64,000 nucleotides of DNA from CAWAND01 sp963797485 (lineage in GTDB: Bacteria; Chloroflexota; Anaerolineae; Anaerolineales; E44-bin32). The DNA lies in assembly GCA_963797485.1 (NCBI GenBank), contig CAWCPF010000001.1:186001-250000 (forward strand). Reading direction: 5' to 3'. Position numbers and translations under genes: made by a program. Under the pieces are notes generated by a model. It saw only the letters and a list, made by a program, of their open reading frames with translations, was not told where the DNA came from and did not search any database. Positions 18,401 to 28,239 of this stretch are shown piece by piece. Position 1 is the first letter of the stretch. Each line of letters starts with the position of its first letter.

Positions 18401-19249
18401 CTGACATCGTCTGAGCCGGCCGTGATCGAACAAACCCAGCCGGTCCATCGCGCCCTTGAGCGAATGCACAGCCCGGTCAGGGACGAATCGGGCCGCCTGA
18501 TTGGCTGGCTCGTGATCCTGCGTGACATCAGCCATGAGCGCGAACTGGACCAGGCGCGCGAGCAGTTGACCGAGATGATCGTGCACGATTTACGCAGCCC
18601 GCTGACGACCATTCTCGGCAGTCTCAAGCTGCTGGAGATGGCGTTGCCGTCCGAGGCGCGCACATCTGGGCCCCCGGCTCAGGCCCTGACGGTGTCCCGC
18701 CGAAGTGTCGATCAAATGCTTGGATTGGTGAATTCGCTGCTCGACATCGCCAAACTCAGGTCGGGCGAGCTCACCCTCAGCCTCAGTCAAGTGCCCATGG
18801 ACCGGATGGTCGATGAGCTGGTTTCAGCCTATGTCAATGCGGCCAACCAGAACGGCGTATTCCTCAATCTCATCCGAGGCGACAAGCCGGTGCCGGTGAT
18901 CGAGGCGGACGAAGACAAGCTCCGCCGGGTCCTGGCCAACCTGGTCGATAATGCCCTGAACTTCACGCCTCCGGGCGGGACCATCGATGTGGCCCTGCAA
19001 GCCGACACGGATCACCTTGAGCTGACGGTGGCCGACACCGGCCCAGGCATCCCTGATGAAATGCGCGATCGGATTTTCGAACCTTTCGTTCAGGCACCCG
19101 GTGTTGCGCGCCGGCAGCGAGGGACGGGGCTTGGATTAGCGTTTGCCCGGCTGGCAGTTGAGGCCCACGGAGGCAAGATCTGGGCGGAAGCCAGGCCGGA
19201 GGGCGGCAGCCTCTTTCGCCTCCAGTTGCCGATCCACCCCAAGCCCTGA
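15403..19249 (+). CDS. Large membrane sensor histidine kinase with multiple GAF domains and PAS; frameshift near 18030
   Basis: About 1281 residues when repaired. The N-terminus has roughly seven hydrophobic segments (about residues 10-235) of a MASE-like sensor. Then come at least four GAF-like domains, recognisable by repeated LSELARLS-type entry helices and ...AAVAIQNALLYQQ, ...AALAVANARAH, ...AAVAMTNASLYQ and ...AAVALENTDLFRR exits. A PAS domain (ILDSTQEGMIMLDESG-like) precedes HisKA with H-box VHDLRSPL near residue 1060 and an HATPase with N, G1 (DTGPGIP) and G2 (GTGLGLAFAR) boxes. The first frame ends at 18081. One extra base near LLFGQ restores continuity with the frame ending at 19249. 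No cognate regulator is adjacent. Confidence 0.88.
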
Positions 19250-19318
19250 CCGTCGCCTTCGAGCCCTGCGAAGGCAACCAGCCCATCAGATCCAAAGGGG
19301 GTCGAGCCAGACCCGGTC

Positions 19319-19347
19319 TGGACAGATGAGGCTGGATCAGCTAAAAT
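19319..19347 (+). promoter_or_regulatory. sigma-70-type promoter of rpsT
   Basis: TGGACA (19319-19324), a 17-base spacer and TAAAAT (19342-19347), about 49 bases ahead of the S20 start codon. Confidence 0.6.
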
Positions 19348-19395
19348 CACACATTCGAGCAGACCAGGTTCGACTCCGAAAGGTTGGAGGCCGTA

Positions 19396-19662
19396 TTGGC
19401 TAACACCCGTTCTTCAAAGAAACGCATTCGACAGAATGACAGAAACCGGCAGCGCCACAAGGTGGTCCGAACGCGGGCGAAGAATACCGTGAGGCTGGCC
19501 CGCCAGGCGATCGTAAGCGGCCAGGCCGCCGACGAGAACGTGCGTGCGGCCATCAAGGAACTGGACAAGGCCGCGGCCAAAGGCGTGATTCACCGCAATA
19601 ACGCTGCCCGGCGCAAGAGCCGCCTCGTCAAACAGCTTCAATCCAAGAGCAAGAGCGAGTAG
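19396..19662 (+). CDS. rpsT: 30S ribosomal protein S20
   Basis: S20 binds 16S rRNA early in small-subunit assembly. The protein starts (L/M)ANTRSSKKRIRQNDRNR, the family N-terminus, and is Lys/Arg-rich with two long helices as expected (88 residues). I place the start at TTG 19396 rather than TTG 19384, because it gives the canonical MANT-type N-terminus and lies five bases after GGAGG at 19386-19390. It is monocistronic, between its own promoter and a strong intrinsic terminator. Confidence 0.96.
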   Translation: MANTRSSKKRIRQNDRNRQRHKVVRTRAKNTVRLARQAIVSGQAADENVRAAIKELDKAAAKGVIHRNNAARRKSRLVKQLQSKSKSE

Positions 19663-19687
19663 TCACCCGTTGCTGGCGGAATTGGCC

Positions 19688-19722
19688 CCCTCGGCGCGCC
19701 TTAAGGCGCGCCGAGGGTTTTT
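19688..19722 (+). terminator. Intrinsic terminator of rpsT
   Basis: Perfect 13-bp inverted repeat CCCTCGGCGCGCC / GGCGCGCCGAGGG with loop TTAA, followed by TTTTT, 25 bases after the rpsT stop codon. Confidence 0.95.
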
Positions 19723-19742
19723 AAGGGCCGATAGCCGCATGC

Positions 19743-19748
19743 TATAAT
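19743..19748 (+). promoter_or_regulatory. Extended -10 (TGCTATAAT) of argS
   Basis: TATAAT with upstream TG directly after the rpsT terminator, 22 bases before the argS ATG. The leader would be about 15 bases without a clear Shine-Dalgarno sequence. Confidence 0.6.
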
Positions 19749-19770
19749 CGCCCGGACTTCGCACCCGATT

Positions 19771-21571
19771 ATGTTCGAACAACAGCTGCAGTCTGCCGGC
19801 CAGTCGATTTCGCACCTGCTGGAATCGAAGGGGCTGGCCCACCCCGAACAAGTCACATGGAGCCCTATCCCCTTCAAAGGCCAGTGGGGGTATGGGACGG
19901 CCGTCCTTTTCCAGGCAGCCGCTTCGAAGTCCCGCGGGGGCAAGAAGCTCAACGTTGCCGAACGGGCCCAGGAGCTCGGCGCTCAGATCGTCGAGGAACT
20001 GCACCCTCCAGAAGGCTTCGAGCGCCTCGAGGTCGAACGCGGCTACCTCAACTTGTATGTCGATCCATCCGTGTATGCCCGGTCGGTCGTCGACACCATC
20101 TTCGACCAGGGGACAGACTACGGGCGCGGCCCGCATCAGCCCGATCGGGTCATGGTCGAGTACGCCCAGCCCAACACGCACCATTCGTTTCATATCGGGC
20201 ATGCGCGCAACGTGTTCTTGGGCGAGGCGCTGGCGCGCATTCTGGAGTTTGCCGGCTACGACACCATCCGGGCTTCATACCCAGGCGATATCGGCTTGGG
20301 CGTCATCCAATGCTTGTGGTGCTACATGAGATTCCACGCCGGGCAGGAGCCGGAAGGCGTCCACGCCCGCGGCCAGTGGCTGGCTGAGGTGTATGCCGAA
20401 GCCCACCGCCGGTTGACGCCCGCCGAAGATGAGACACCCGACGAAGCCGCGCAGCGCACGGCTTTCGAAGCCGAAGTTCGTGAAATCTATCACAAATGGG
20501 ATGAGGGCGAGCCTGAAGATTCGCGACCTGTGGCTTATGACTCGCCAGTGGAGCCTGGATGAACTTCAAGCCATTCTCGACCTGGTCGGGGTCCGCATGG
20601 ATGTCTATTTCTTCGAAAGCCAGGCCGACGAACAAGCCAAGGCGATTGTCGACACGCTCATCGAGCGCGGCATCGCGCAGGACGAACGGCCCAACGGGCC
20701 GGTGATCGTCAAGATCGATGAACAGCTTGGGTTGACCAAAGAGAAGTACCGCACGATGGTCATCCTGCGCAGTGATGGCACCACCCTTTATTCCACCAAG
20801 GACCTGGCGCTGGCCAGCCTGAAATTCGAGACCTACCATGTCGATAGGTCCATCTACGTCGTCGATACGCGCCAGAGCCTGCATTTCCAACAGGTTTTCA
20901 AGATTTTGGAATTGTGGGGATTCCCGCAGGCCGCCAAGTGCTACCATCTGGCACACGGATTCGTGTCCCTCCCGGAAGGAGCGATGTCGTCCCGCCGGGG
21001 GAATCTGGTGTTGTTTATGGACGTGTTTGAGGAAACCCAGCTCAGGGTCCGCCAGATCATCCACGAGAAGAACCCTGAGCTCGGCCCAAACGACCGCGAG
21101 GCGGTGGCCCAACAGGTCAGCTTGGGCGCGCTCGCCTACACCATGCTCTCGGTTGACAGCACGCGGGACATCGTCTTTGACTGGGATCGGGCCCTGGATT
21201 TTGACGGGCAGGCCGCCCCGTACATCCAATATGCCCATGTCCGGGCCTGTAGCATCCTACGCCGCGCTAAGGCGCCCGTGACTTCGATTTCGCCTCAACA
21301 CGCGCTCGAACCGACCGAGATCGGGTTGCTTGACCGATTGTCGCGATTTCCAGCTGAGGTGGCGTGGGCCGCCGACGATTACCGGCCCTTGGTGATCGCC
21401 AACTACGCCTTTGAACTGGCTCGTGACTTCACGGAGTTCTATCAGCACTGCCCGGTCGTTCAGGCGCCGGGCGAGGTTCGACCTTTCCGGTTGCGGCTGG
21501 TGGACGCCGCTCGTCAGACGATGGCCAACAGCCTGCGTCTGTTGGTCATACACGCCCCGCAGGTCATGTAG
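19771..21571 (+). CDS. argS: Arginine--tRNA ligase; frameshift near 20519
   Basis: Class-I synthetase charging tRNA-Arg, 599 residues when repaired. The N-terminal additional domain (SISHLLESKGL) leads to the HIGH-type signature in QPNTHHSFHIGHARN. The KMSKS counterpart is GAMSSRRGN. The C-terminal DALR anticodon domain carries VRACSILRRAK and ends in LRLLVIHAPQVM. The first frame runs to 20562 but leaves the family after EGEPE; removing one base near 20519 joins IRDLWLMTRQWSLDELQ in the next frame. This enzyme is essential and normally single-copy, so the break is most likely a sequence error. Confidence 0.93.
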
Positions 21572-21622
21572 GTCCCTACAGACCCCTCACCCTGTACCAA
21601 CCAGGAGGCTGAATCGCAATCC

Positions 21623-22965
21623 ATGAAACCACAAAAGGTCCTCATCATGGGCGCCGCCGGGCGCGACTTCCATAACTTCAACGTCTATTTCCGGGACAAT
21701 CCGGATTATGACGTGGTTGCCTTCACGGCCACCCAAATCCCGAACATCGAAGGACGTGTCTATCCCGCGGAGTTGGCGGGGGAGCGCTATCCGAAGGGTG
21801 TCCCCATCCACCCCGAATCCGATCTCGAGGCGTTGATCCGGGACCACGACGTTGACCAGGTCGTTTTCGCCTACAGTGATGTTTCGCATGAGTACGTCAT
21901 GCACAAGGCTTCCCAGGTGCTGGCCGCCGGCCCGGACTTTCGCCTGATGGGGTTGGGAACCACCCAGGTCAAGTCGTCTCAGCCGGTGGTCGCCGTGTGC
22001 GCTGCCCGGACCGGCAGCGGCAAGAGCCAGACCAGCCGCTACGTTTCGGAGGTGCTTCGCGATCTGGGGCATCAGGTCGCCGTGATACGTCACCCTATGC
22101 CCTACGGTGATCTGGTCAAGCAAGCCGTCCAACGCTTTGCCTCGTACGAAGACCTGGAAGCGCAGGATTGCACCATTGAGGAGCGAGAGGAGTACGAGCC
22201 GCACCTGGCGCTTGGATCAATCGTATTCGCCGGGGTGGATTACGAAAAGATCCTTCGACAGGCCGAACAAGAAGCGGACATGATACTCTGGGACGGCGGG
22301 AACAACGACTTGCCGTTCTATGTCGCTGATTTGCATATCGTGGTCGCAGACCCGCTCCGGCCGGGTCATGAACGCACGTACCATCCGGGCGAGGCGAATG
22401 TGCGCGCCGCCGATGTCGTGGTAATCAACAAAGTGGACTCGGCGTCTCCCGAGAACGTGCTGCAGGTCCGCCAGAATGTCCGCGAACTCAATCCCGAAGC
22501 CGTTCTGGTGGAGGCTGCCTCGCCGATCTTCGTGGACGATCCCTCAGCCATTCGTGGCGCACGTGTCCTGGCGGTCGAGGATGGCCCCACCCTGACACAC
22601 GGCGAAATGGCTTTCGGCGCCGCGTGGGTGGCAGCCCGGCGGTTTGGCGCGGCGGAGATCATCGATCCCCGGCCATTTGCCGTCGGCAGCCTACAGGCAA
22701 CCTACCGTAAGTACCCCACGACGGGTGCGGTGCTGCCTGCCATGGGCTACGGCGAAGCTCAAATGAAGGAGCTGGAAACGACCATCAATCAATCGGACGC
22801 CGATTTGGTCCTGGTGGGCACGCCCATTGACCTGAAACGGCTGCTGAAGATCGACAAGCCAACTCAACGTGTGCGCTACGAGCTTCAAGTGATTGGCCAG
22901 CCAAGTCTGAGCGACATTCTGACTAAGGCCTTCGGAGGCCGATGCAGGACGAGGACAAGCCTTGA
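21623..22965 (+). CDS. Cyclic 2,3-diphosphoglycerate synthase-like P-loop GTPase; 3' end frameshifted
   Basis: Cytosolic protein of about 445 residues. The N-terminal Rossmann-like domain (VLIMGAAGRDFHNFNVYFR) and the P-loop domain with AARTGSGKSQ (Walker A K134, S135) match the family annotated as cyclic 2,3-diphosphoglycerate synthase in archaea; many bacterial members have no proven activity. NKVD acts as the guanine-specificity motif, and WDGGNNDLPF is a family hallmark. The frame leaves the family after LTKAF (near 22935) and runs on as spurious Arg-rich sequence to 23338. A -1 shift there would end at TGA 22963-22965, exactly overlapping the TTG start of the methyltransferase. AGGAGG lies 14 bases before the ATG. 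Confidence 0.78.
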
Positions 22966-24267
22966 CACCGCGCAAACCCTTCGCCCGGTTGGATTGGGAC
23001 GGTCGAGACTTAGACCGTCCCGCTATCCAGCCCGCCGAGCTTGTCGAGCGGGTCCGCGTCTTGAGCGACGGCGAAGACTCCGGCCCGAGTGCCGTCGGGG
23101 AGCTCATCCAAGGCGACAATCTGACGGTGATGGCCGGGTTGATGAAGCGTTACCAAGGCAGGATCGACTTAATCTATGTCGATCCTCCTTTTCTTTCCGG
23201 TCGCGCCTATGCAGCGCGTGTCGGCCGCGGCGAAGATCTCCCGCCAGCCGGGCGAATGGCAGACCACCCAGGGTTACACGGACACCTGGCGAGATGGGGC
23301 TGACTATCTGCGGATGCTCTACCTACGACTGGCGCTGATGGTCGATTTGCTGTCGCCAACCGGCAGCCTGTATCTGCATCTCGATTGGCACGCCTCCGCG
23401 TATGCCCGCGTGATCCTGGATGAACTCCTTGGGCCAGACCGGTTGCTCAATGAAATCATCTGGATTTACCACGGGCCGTCTCCGATTCGATCCGCTTTCA
23501 ACCGCAAACACGACACGATCCTGGTCTACACGAAGTCCAGCCGTTACACCTTCAATGCCGACGCTGTCCGTATCCCCTATGACGATTTGACGCGCAAGAC
23601 GTTCGCCGCCTCTCGCAAGGCGGGATTTGGAAAACAGCCCGATTTGGATCGGGGGAAGGTGCCGGAGGATTGGTGGTACTTCCCCGTGGTGGCCCGTCTG
23701 CATCGCGAACGGACAGGCTATCCCACCCAGAAACCTGAGGCCCTGCTCGATAGAGTAATACGCGCCTCAAGCCACCCAGGCGATCTGGTGGCCGACTTCT
23801 TCTGCGGCTCGGGCACGACCCCCCTGGTGGCCGCCAGGCTGGGGCGCCAATGGGTGGCCGTGGACCAGGCTGCGCCGGCCATCCAGACCACCTATCGGCG
23901 GCTGCTCCTCGAGGCTGGGCGCGGCCCGTTTAGTCTGTGGGCGGCCGACGGTCCAGGCAAACAGGAACCGCTTCAGGCCGTCTTCGATCTGGCTGCCCGC
24001 GGAAGTGCCATCCGCTTGACCGGCATTCAAGGGAGCCATGCCCCGCAAGCCTTTCCTGATAACGTGGTGACCTGGGAAGTCGATCCGTCTTATGACGGCC
24101 GGACTTTCATGAGCCGACAACACGTCGTTCGAGGCTGGAACGAGGAGTTGATTCCCCTGGAACTCGGCTTGCCCGGCCGGTTGGCCAAATCGAGGCTGGC
24201 CGTCCGAGTCACCGATAGCGTCGGGAGCGGGGTTTCCGTGGCCGGTTCACCCGCCTCATCTGCCTAA
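22962..24267 (+). CDS. Orphan beta-class site-specific DNA methyltransferase (N6-adenine or N4-cytosine); frameshift near 23230
   Basis: About 434 residues when repaired. Motif IV DLIYVDPPF precedes motif I DFFCGSGTT, the order of beta-class amino-methyltransferases. LIQGDNLTVMAGLMKRY is the conserved segment just before motif IV, and YPTQKPEALLDRVI is motif X. The first part lies in one frame (22962 to about 23215) and the rest, from GEWQTTQGYTDTWRD, in the next; one extra base around 23215-23245 explains it. The start TTG overlaps a TGA (TTGA) and follows GAGG by eight bases. No restriction endonuclease gene is adjacent, so it is either a solitary epigenetic methylase or has lost its partner. 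Confidence 0.83.
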
Positions 24268-24295
24268 ACAACAAAACGGCGACCCTCAGGTCGCC
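24265..24295 (-). terminator. Intrinsic terminator of the response-regulator gene
   Basis: Stem GGCGACC / GGTCGCC with a 4-base loop. On the minus strand it is followed by GTTTTGTTGTTT. It lies 27 bases after the regulator's stop and may also act on the converging methyltransferase transcript. Confidence 0.75.
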
Positions 24296-24321
24296 ACGAA
24301 TTACCCGGGGATCGTAGTCTT

Positions 24322-24995
24322 CTACAAGTCTTCCGGAAGGTCCAATCGATATCCCATGCCGCGGATCGTCCGGATCAACACCGGCCGCTTAGGATCGGTC
24401 TCGATCGCTCGGCGAAGCCAACTGATGTGGACATCCAATGTGCGAGTGTCGCCCGTGTAGTCCGTGTGCCACACCTGGCGAATCAGCGCTTTGCGAGTTA
24501 TCAGGCGTCCGGCATTGCGGATGAAGACCTCCAGCAACTTGGCCTGCTTGGGGGTGAGGCGGATTCCTTCGAATGCGCGATGACCTTGCGTTGGGCTAGA
24601 TTGAGCCTCAGCGGGCCCGCGGCCAGGGTGTAGCGCTCATCGCCTGGCAGGAGCCGGGCGACCCGGTTCAGCAGTTTCCGAGCCGTGAATGGATGGACAA
24701 GCGTCAAGCTGGCGCCGGCACTCGACTCGATTCGCGTCCCCTCGGGGGCGACCAGGATGATCGGGATTTCGTCGACCTTGTCGCGGACTTTGCGGCACAA
24801 CCTGGTGCCTGGAGTGCGCATCGAGGCCGCGTCCAGGATGACCAAATCCGGGTTGCCCAGATCGTCAGAACTGGGTATGGCCCGGTCGACCCTGTGTCGC
24901 ACCCGGACGTCATAACCCTTCTTTTCAAGTGCCGGCGCGAACGACGGGTCGCTCGCCCTTCCGCTCTCGATCAGAAGGATATTCGCATCAGTCAT
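24322..24995 (-). CDS. OmpR-family response regulator with degenerate receiver; frameshift near 24563
   Basis: About 224 residues when repaired. The receiver (MTDANILLIESGRASD...) lacks the acidic pair normally near residue 10 (ESGR instead of DDD/E). It keeps a candidate phosphoacceptor in DLVILDA, and the usual Lys-Pro is His-Pro (LVHPF). The C-terminal winged helix is intact: LTPKQAKLLEVFIRNAGRLITRKALIRQVW, with ending RTLDVHISWLRRAIE and IRGMGYRL. The two parts are in different frames; one missing base near 24563 would join them (IAHFEGIRLTPKQ). I start at ATG 24995, whose product begins at the first receiver strand. No kinase is adjacent. Regulation by phosphorylation is doubtful. Confidence 0.83.
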
Positions 24996-25156
24996 ATGAT
25001 GGGGACCTGCCGGAAATGACTCGGCAGCCTGAGTTCTCGACGGCTGCCCTACCCACGCCATTATACACTTCACCGCGCCCGACCTGCAAATGGTAATTTC
25101 CGCCTAGGCCCCCTACGATGGGTGCGGTCGTCCGCGGACCGGCCGAGCGCCAGATA

Positions 25157-25162
25157 TATAAT
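25157..25162 (+). promoter_or_regulatory. -10 box (TATAAT) that makes the PfkB-M20 mRNA leaderless
   Basis: Perfect TATAAT ends six bases before the GTG at 25169, so transcription should start at that codon. This is the main reason for choosing 25169 over the in-frame ATG at 25118. Confidence 0.55.
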
Positions 25163-25168
25163 CGGGCC

Positions 25169-27298
25169 GTGAAGGCCACCTCAATCACCCTGGCTGTCGT
25201 CGGGCCGCTGACCTGCGACTATCTGGCTCTTCCGGAGGGCCGTGTGCACTCCGCCATTCTCGGCGGCAGCGCCGTATATGCCGCTGCCGGCGCGCGGGTA
25301 TGGTGTGACAAAGTAGGTATCGTCGGGCGTGTGGGAGCCAACTTCCCCGAGGCACACTTGCATTCGATCGAAGATCACGGCATCAGCGCCCGCTACGTCC
25401 GCAAGCTGCCGGACGCGCTCCAGCAGTCATCCTTCTTTGCTTATCCCCAGCGATGGAAAAGAGTGTCGAGCAACCCGGCGCGCACGTTCCTTCAGCTTGG
25501 CCTGCCCCTGCCAAAGCCCTTGCTCGACTTCGAACCCGCAGAGGAGTACGACCCTTTGGAGGCATTTCCGGCTTGGGCCCCCCGGGCGGAGGACATACCT
25601 GACGACCTCGAAAGCGCCCGGGCGGTTCATCTTTCCTCCGGACCTTATCCGAGTCAGTGCACGCTTTTGGACCGCCTGCGGATCTTGAATATGCCGGTCA
25701 TCACGCTCGACCCAGCCACCGACGCGGTCAGGACAGGCCAAATCGATCGTCTGCGCAATCTCATGCTCGGTTTAGACGTCTTCCTGGCCAGCGAAACCCA
25801 GCTCCACGCCCTCTTCGGACCCGAGGCCCAGGCTGGACAAACATGGCCCCAGCGCCTGCAGGATGCGGGCTGCCGGGTGGTGGTCATCAAGCGCGGGCCA
25901 TCGGGCCAGATCTTGTCGGACGGGCGCACGGGCGAGAGTTGGCACATCCCTGCCTATCCAGCTCAGATACGAGACGTCACGGGCGCTGGCCATGCCTACT
26001 GTGGTGGTTTTCTGGCAGGTTGGGAAGCGACCGGTGACCTGCGGGAAGCCGGGCTGCGTGGCGCCGTTTCGGCTTCGCTCGCCGTGGAGGGCGTAGGCCC
26101 GCTCTACCCACTTGAGGCCATGCCCGGTCTGGCCGAAGCGCGCCTTGAGTTCCTTGCGGCCCAAGGCACGAAGGCTGGAAACGTGGACTTGAATTGGCTC
26201 ATTCGGAACGCGCTTGCCATTCAGGCTGTCCCAGCGCCCACCTTCGTGGAGGCGGCCAGGGCAGTTTTGGTGCACGACCATTGGGCCTCGGCTGGTCTGT
26301 CCGAGGTCCAGTTCGACACAGCCGGCAACGTGCTGGGCAAGATACCCGGACAAGCCCAGAGCTTGCCCGTTGTGGTCAGCGCCCATCTGGATTTGGTCTT
26401 TTCTGCCGACCAGGTGACGCCCGCCACCCGCATCGAGAGCCAGCTGGTCGGACCCGGCATCGGAGACAACGCCATCGCCCTGGCCGGCCTGATCGAGTTG
26501 GGCATCAACCTCCCGGAAACGAAACCCGCGAGCGATGTATGGCTGGCGGCGAATGTGTGCGAAGAAGGTCTCGGGAACCTGCTCGGAATGCAGCATGTGG
26601 TCGAACGGTTTGGGGATCGCGTGGCGGCATACATCGTCCTGGAGGGGATGGCCCTGGGACATGTCTATCACCGAGGCTTGCCGATCCGCCGGTTCCGGGT
26701 TCAGGTCGACACTGCCGGCGGCCATTCGTGGATTTATGCCGGGAGGGCCTCGGCCGTTCACGTGTTGATTGAAATCGGCCAGGCGCTGGTTCGCCTGGAA
26801 CTGCCAGCTCAACCACGCACCAGCCTCAACATCGGACGCATCCTGGGCGGGACGAGCGTCAACAGCGTCGCCGCTTCAGCCGCCATGGAGATTGATTTGC
26901 GCAGTGAGGATGAAGCCATTGTCGACCAGCTTGCGGAGCAGGTTGCCCAAGTCGTGCTGGCCCGCAAGACCGGTGAGGTGGAACTGCATGTGGAGCCCAT
27001 CGGCCATCGGCCGGGAGGCGGCCTAGCGCCGAATCACCCGTTGATTGAAAACGCTTACCAGACGTGTCGGGAGGCAATTTCGGCCGAGCCAAGCCTGGAC
27101 ATTGGATCCACCGACGCCAGCCTGCCTCTGAGCCTGGGGCTCCCGGCCGTGTGCATTGGCCTAACCTACGGCGGCGGGGCCCACACAGCCCAAGAGTATG
27201 TGGCCATCCCACCCATCACGGCAGGCTATCAGGCGTTGACCCGGCTGATCTTGAAGTCGTCTGAGGGCGGTTCGAGCTCCGCCGGCGACCATGTTTGA
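25169..27298 (+). CDS. PfkB-type sugar kinase domain fused to M20-family metallopeptidase domain
   Basis: One uninterrupted frame of 709 residues encodes two enzymes. Part 1 (to about residue 315) is a ribokinase/PfkB fold: LGGSAVYAAAGARVW for substrate binding and RDVTGAGHAYCGGFLAGW near residue 270. In this second motif the catalytic Asp of the usual GAGD is His. Part 2 is an M20 exopeptidase/deacylase: SAHLDLVF (metal His and Asp), GIGDNAIAL (bridging Asp), CEEGLGN (catalytic Glu pair), a dimerisation-domain GHSW and the last metal His in GGAHTAQEYV. I know of no common enzyme with this order. The kinase half may be inactive or use a different base. Substrates unknown. Confidence 0.82.
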   Translation: MKATSITLAVVGPLTCDYLALPEGRVHSAILGGSAVYAAAGARVWCDKVGIVGRVGANFPEAHLHSIEDHGISARYVRKLPDALQQSSFFAYPQRWKRVSSNPARTFLQLGLPLPKPLLDFEPAEEYDPLEAFPAWAPRAEDIPDDLESARAVHLSSGPYPSQCTLLDRLRILNMPVITLDPATDAVRTGQIDRLRNLMLGLDVFLASETQLHALFGPEAQAGQTWPQRLQDAGCRVVVIKRGPSGQILSDGRTGESWHIPAYPAQIRDVTGAGHAYCGGFLAGWEATGDLREAGLRGAVSASLAVEGVGPLYPLEAMPGLAEARLEFLAAQGTKAGNVDLNWLIRNALAIQAVPAPTFVEAARAVLVHDHWASAGLSEVQFDTAGNVLGKIPGQAQSLPVVVSAHLDLVFSADQVTPATRIESQLVGPGIGDNAIALAGLIELGINLPETKPASDVWLAANVCEEGLGNLLGMQHVVERFGDRVAAYIVLEGMALGHVYHRGLPIRRFRVQVDTAGGHSWIYAGRASAVHVLIEIGQALVRLELPAQPRTSLNIGRILGGTSVNSVAASAAMEIDLRSEDEAIVDQLAEQVAQVVLARKTGEVELHVEPIGHRPGGGLAPNHPLIENAYQTCREAISAEPSLDIGSTDASLPLSLGLPAVCIGLTYGGGAHTAQEYVAIPPITAGYQALTRLILKSSEGGSSSAGDHV

Positions 27299-27386
27299 CT
27301 CGGCCCACGCCCCAGCGGGACCCTGGCGCGTCAACCCAAATCGTCCGGCGAACCGCAGGTGGGACGGCCGGCGCGTCCCGCGGTGA

Positions 27387-28181
27387 TCAAGGGGTGACAG
27401 TCGCGGTCGGCGTCGGCGTGCCCGACAAGACTTCAAACCGCACCGACACTTTCCAATCCGTACCCACAAACATCTGGATTTCGTACGAGCCCGGCTGCCA
27501 GCCGGCCTGGGGCTCGCATTCGGTGTAGCCGAAGCCCCCTGTGCCGCCGTCCCATGGCTTGGTTTCCAGACAGACGACCGTACTCCCCAGATACCAGATG
27601 GCCGTCCAACGTACCCCGTCCTGCATGAAGTTGTAGGTGAAGGCACCGTACAGTTTGCCTGCTGGCGTGACAAACGAGTTGGCTGGTTGGACGGCGCGGT
27701 TACTTCGATCAAGCCGGGCGGCCACGTCGATCGGGCTGAGGGCGGCCCGGGGATCGGGCGTCACCGTCTCCCGGAAGAGGACCCGGATGTCTTCTGGAAT
27801 AGCCGGCGTGGCGCTGGATGTGGGTGTCCAGGTGATCGATGGAGTTGGCGTGATCGACGCCGTCGGGGTGATGGAAGGCGTCAGCGTGATGGTCGGGGTC
27901 TGAGAAGCTGTGGCTGTCGGCGTTGACGAGGGAGTTGGGGGGACAATGGTGTACGCCGCCTGGCGCCCGAACAGCGACACCATCAGCGCGCCAAAGGCCA
28001 AGATCAGCCCCAGCGCGATCATTCGCCAGCCGGCCGCCACCCGGTCGCGGCGCAGCATGAAGAACGGCAGCTTCGACGAGGAGGCGACCTGCTGCCATCC
28101 GATCCAGGCAAACAGCACGAACCCCGCCACGAACAGCAGGGCGATCAATGCCACTGTCTGGTCGATGGTCAGCGCGCCCAA
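27387..28181 (-). CDS. Two-helix membrane protein with Pro/Thr linker and C-terminal extracytoplasmic domain, function unknown
   Basis: 264 residues. Membrane helices lie at about 7-28 and 52-72, joined by a short basic loop (MLRRDRVAAGWR). A Ser/Thr/Pro-rich stretch of ~60 residues (repeated TITLTPS-like units) follows, then a compact domain with VTPAGKLYGAFTYNFM and GSYEIQMFVGTDWKVSVRFEV, which looks like an all-beta ligand- or protein-binding module. The tail returns to TPTPTATVTP. Start TTG at 28181. It is convergent with the PfkB-M20 gene. No family recognised. The architecture is common in this lineage's surface proteins. Confidence 0.6.
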   Translation of the reverse strand: MGALTIDQTVALIALLFVAGFVLFAWIGWQQVASSSKLPFFMLRRDRVAAGWRMIALGLILAFGALMVSLFGRQAAYTIVPPTPSSTPTATASQTPTITLTPSITPTASITPTPSITWTPTSSATPAIPEDIRVLFRETVTPDPRAALSPIDVAARLDRSNRAVQPANSFVTPAGKLYGAFTYNFMQDGVRWTAIWYLGSTVVCLETKPWDGGTGGFGYTECEPQAGWQPGSYEIQMFVGTDWKVSVRFEVLSGTPTPTATVTP

Positions 28182-28239
28182 CCGCCCACCCCTGGCAGGC
28201 CGGCATCAAGCGCCCCTCCGCCCACCGCATGTTCGACGA

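Noticed and set aside
22966..23338. C-terminal 124 codons of the long frame containing the cPGS-like GTPase
   Set aside because: This part overlaps the methyltransferase and is Arg/Pro-rich out-of-frame sequence, so it is not part of the GTPase.
27299..27386. Hairpin GGGACG/CGTCCC between the converging PfkB-M20 and membrane-protein genes as a terminator
   Set aside because: There is no T-tract on either side; too weak to call.
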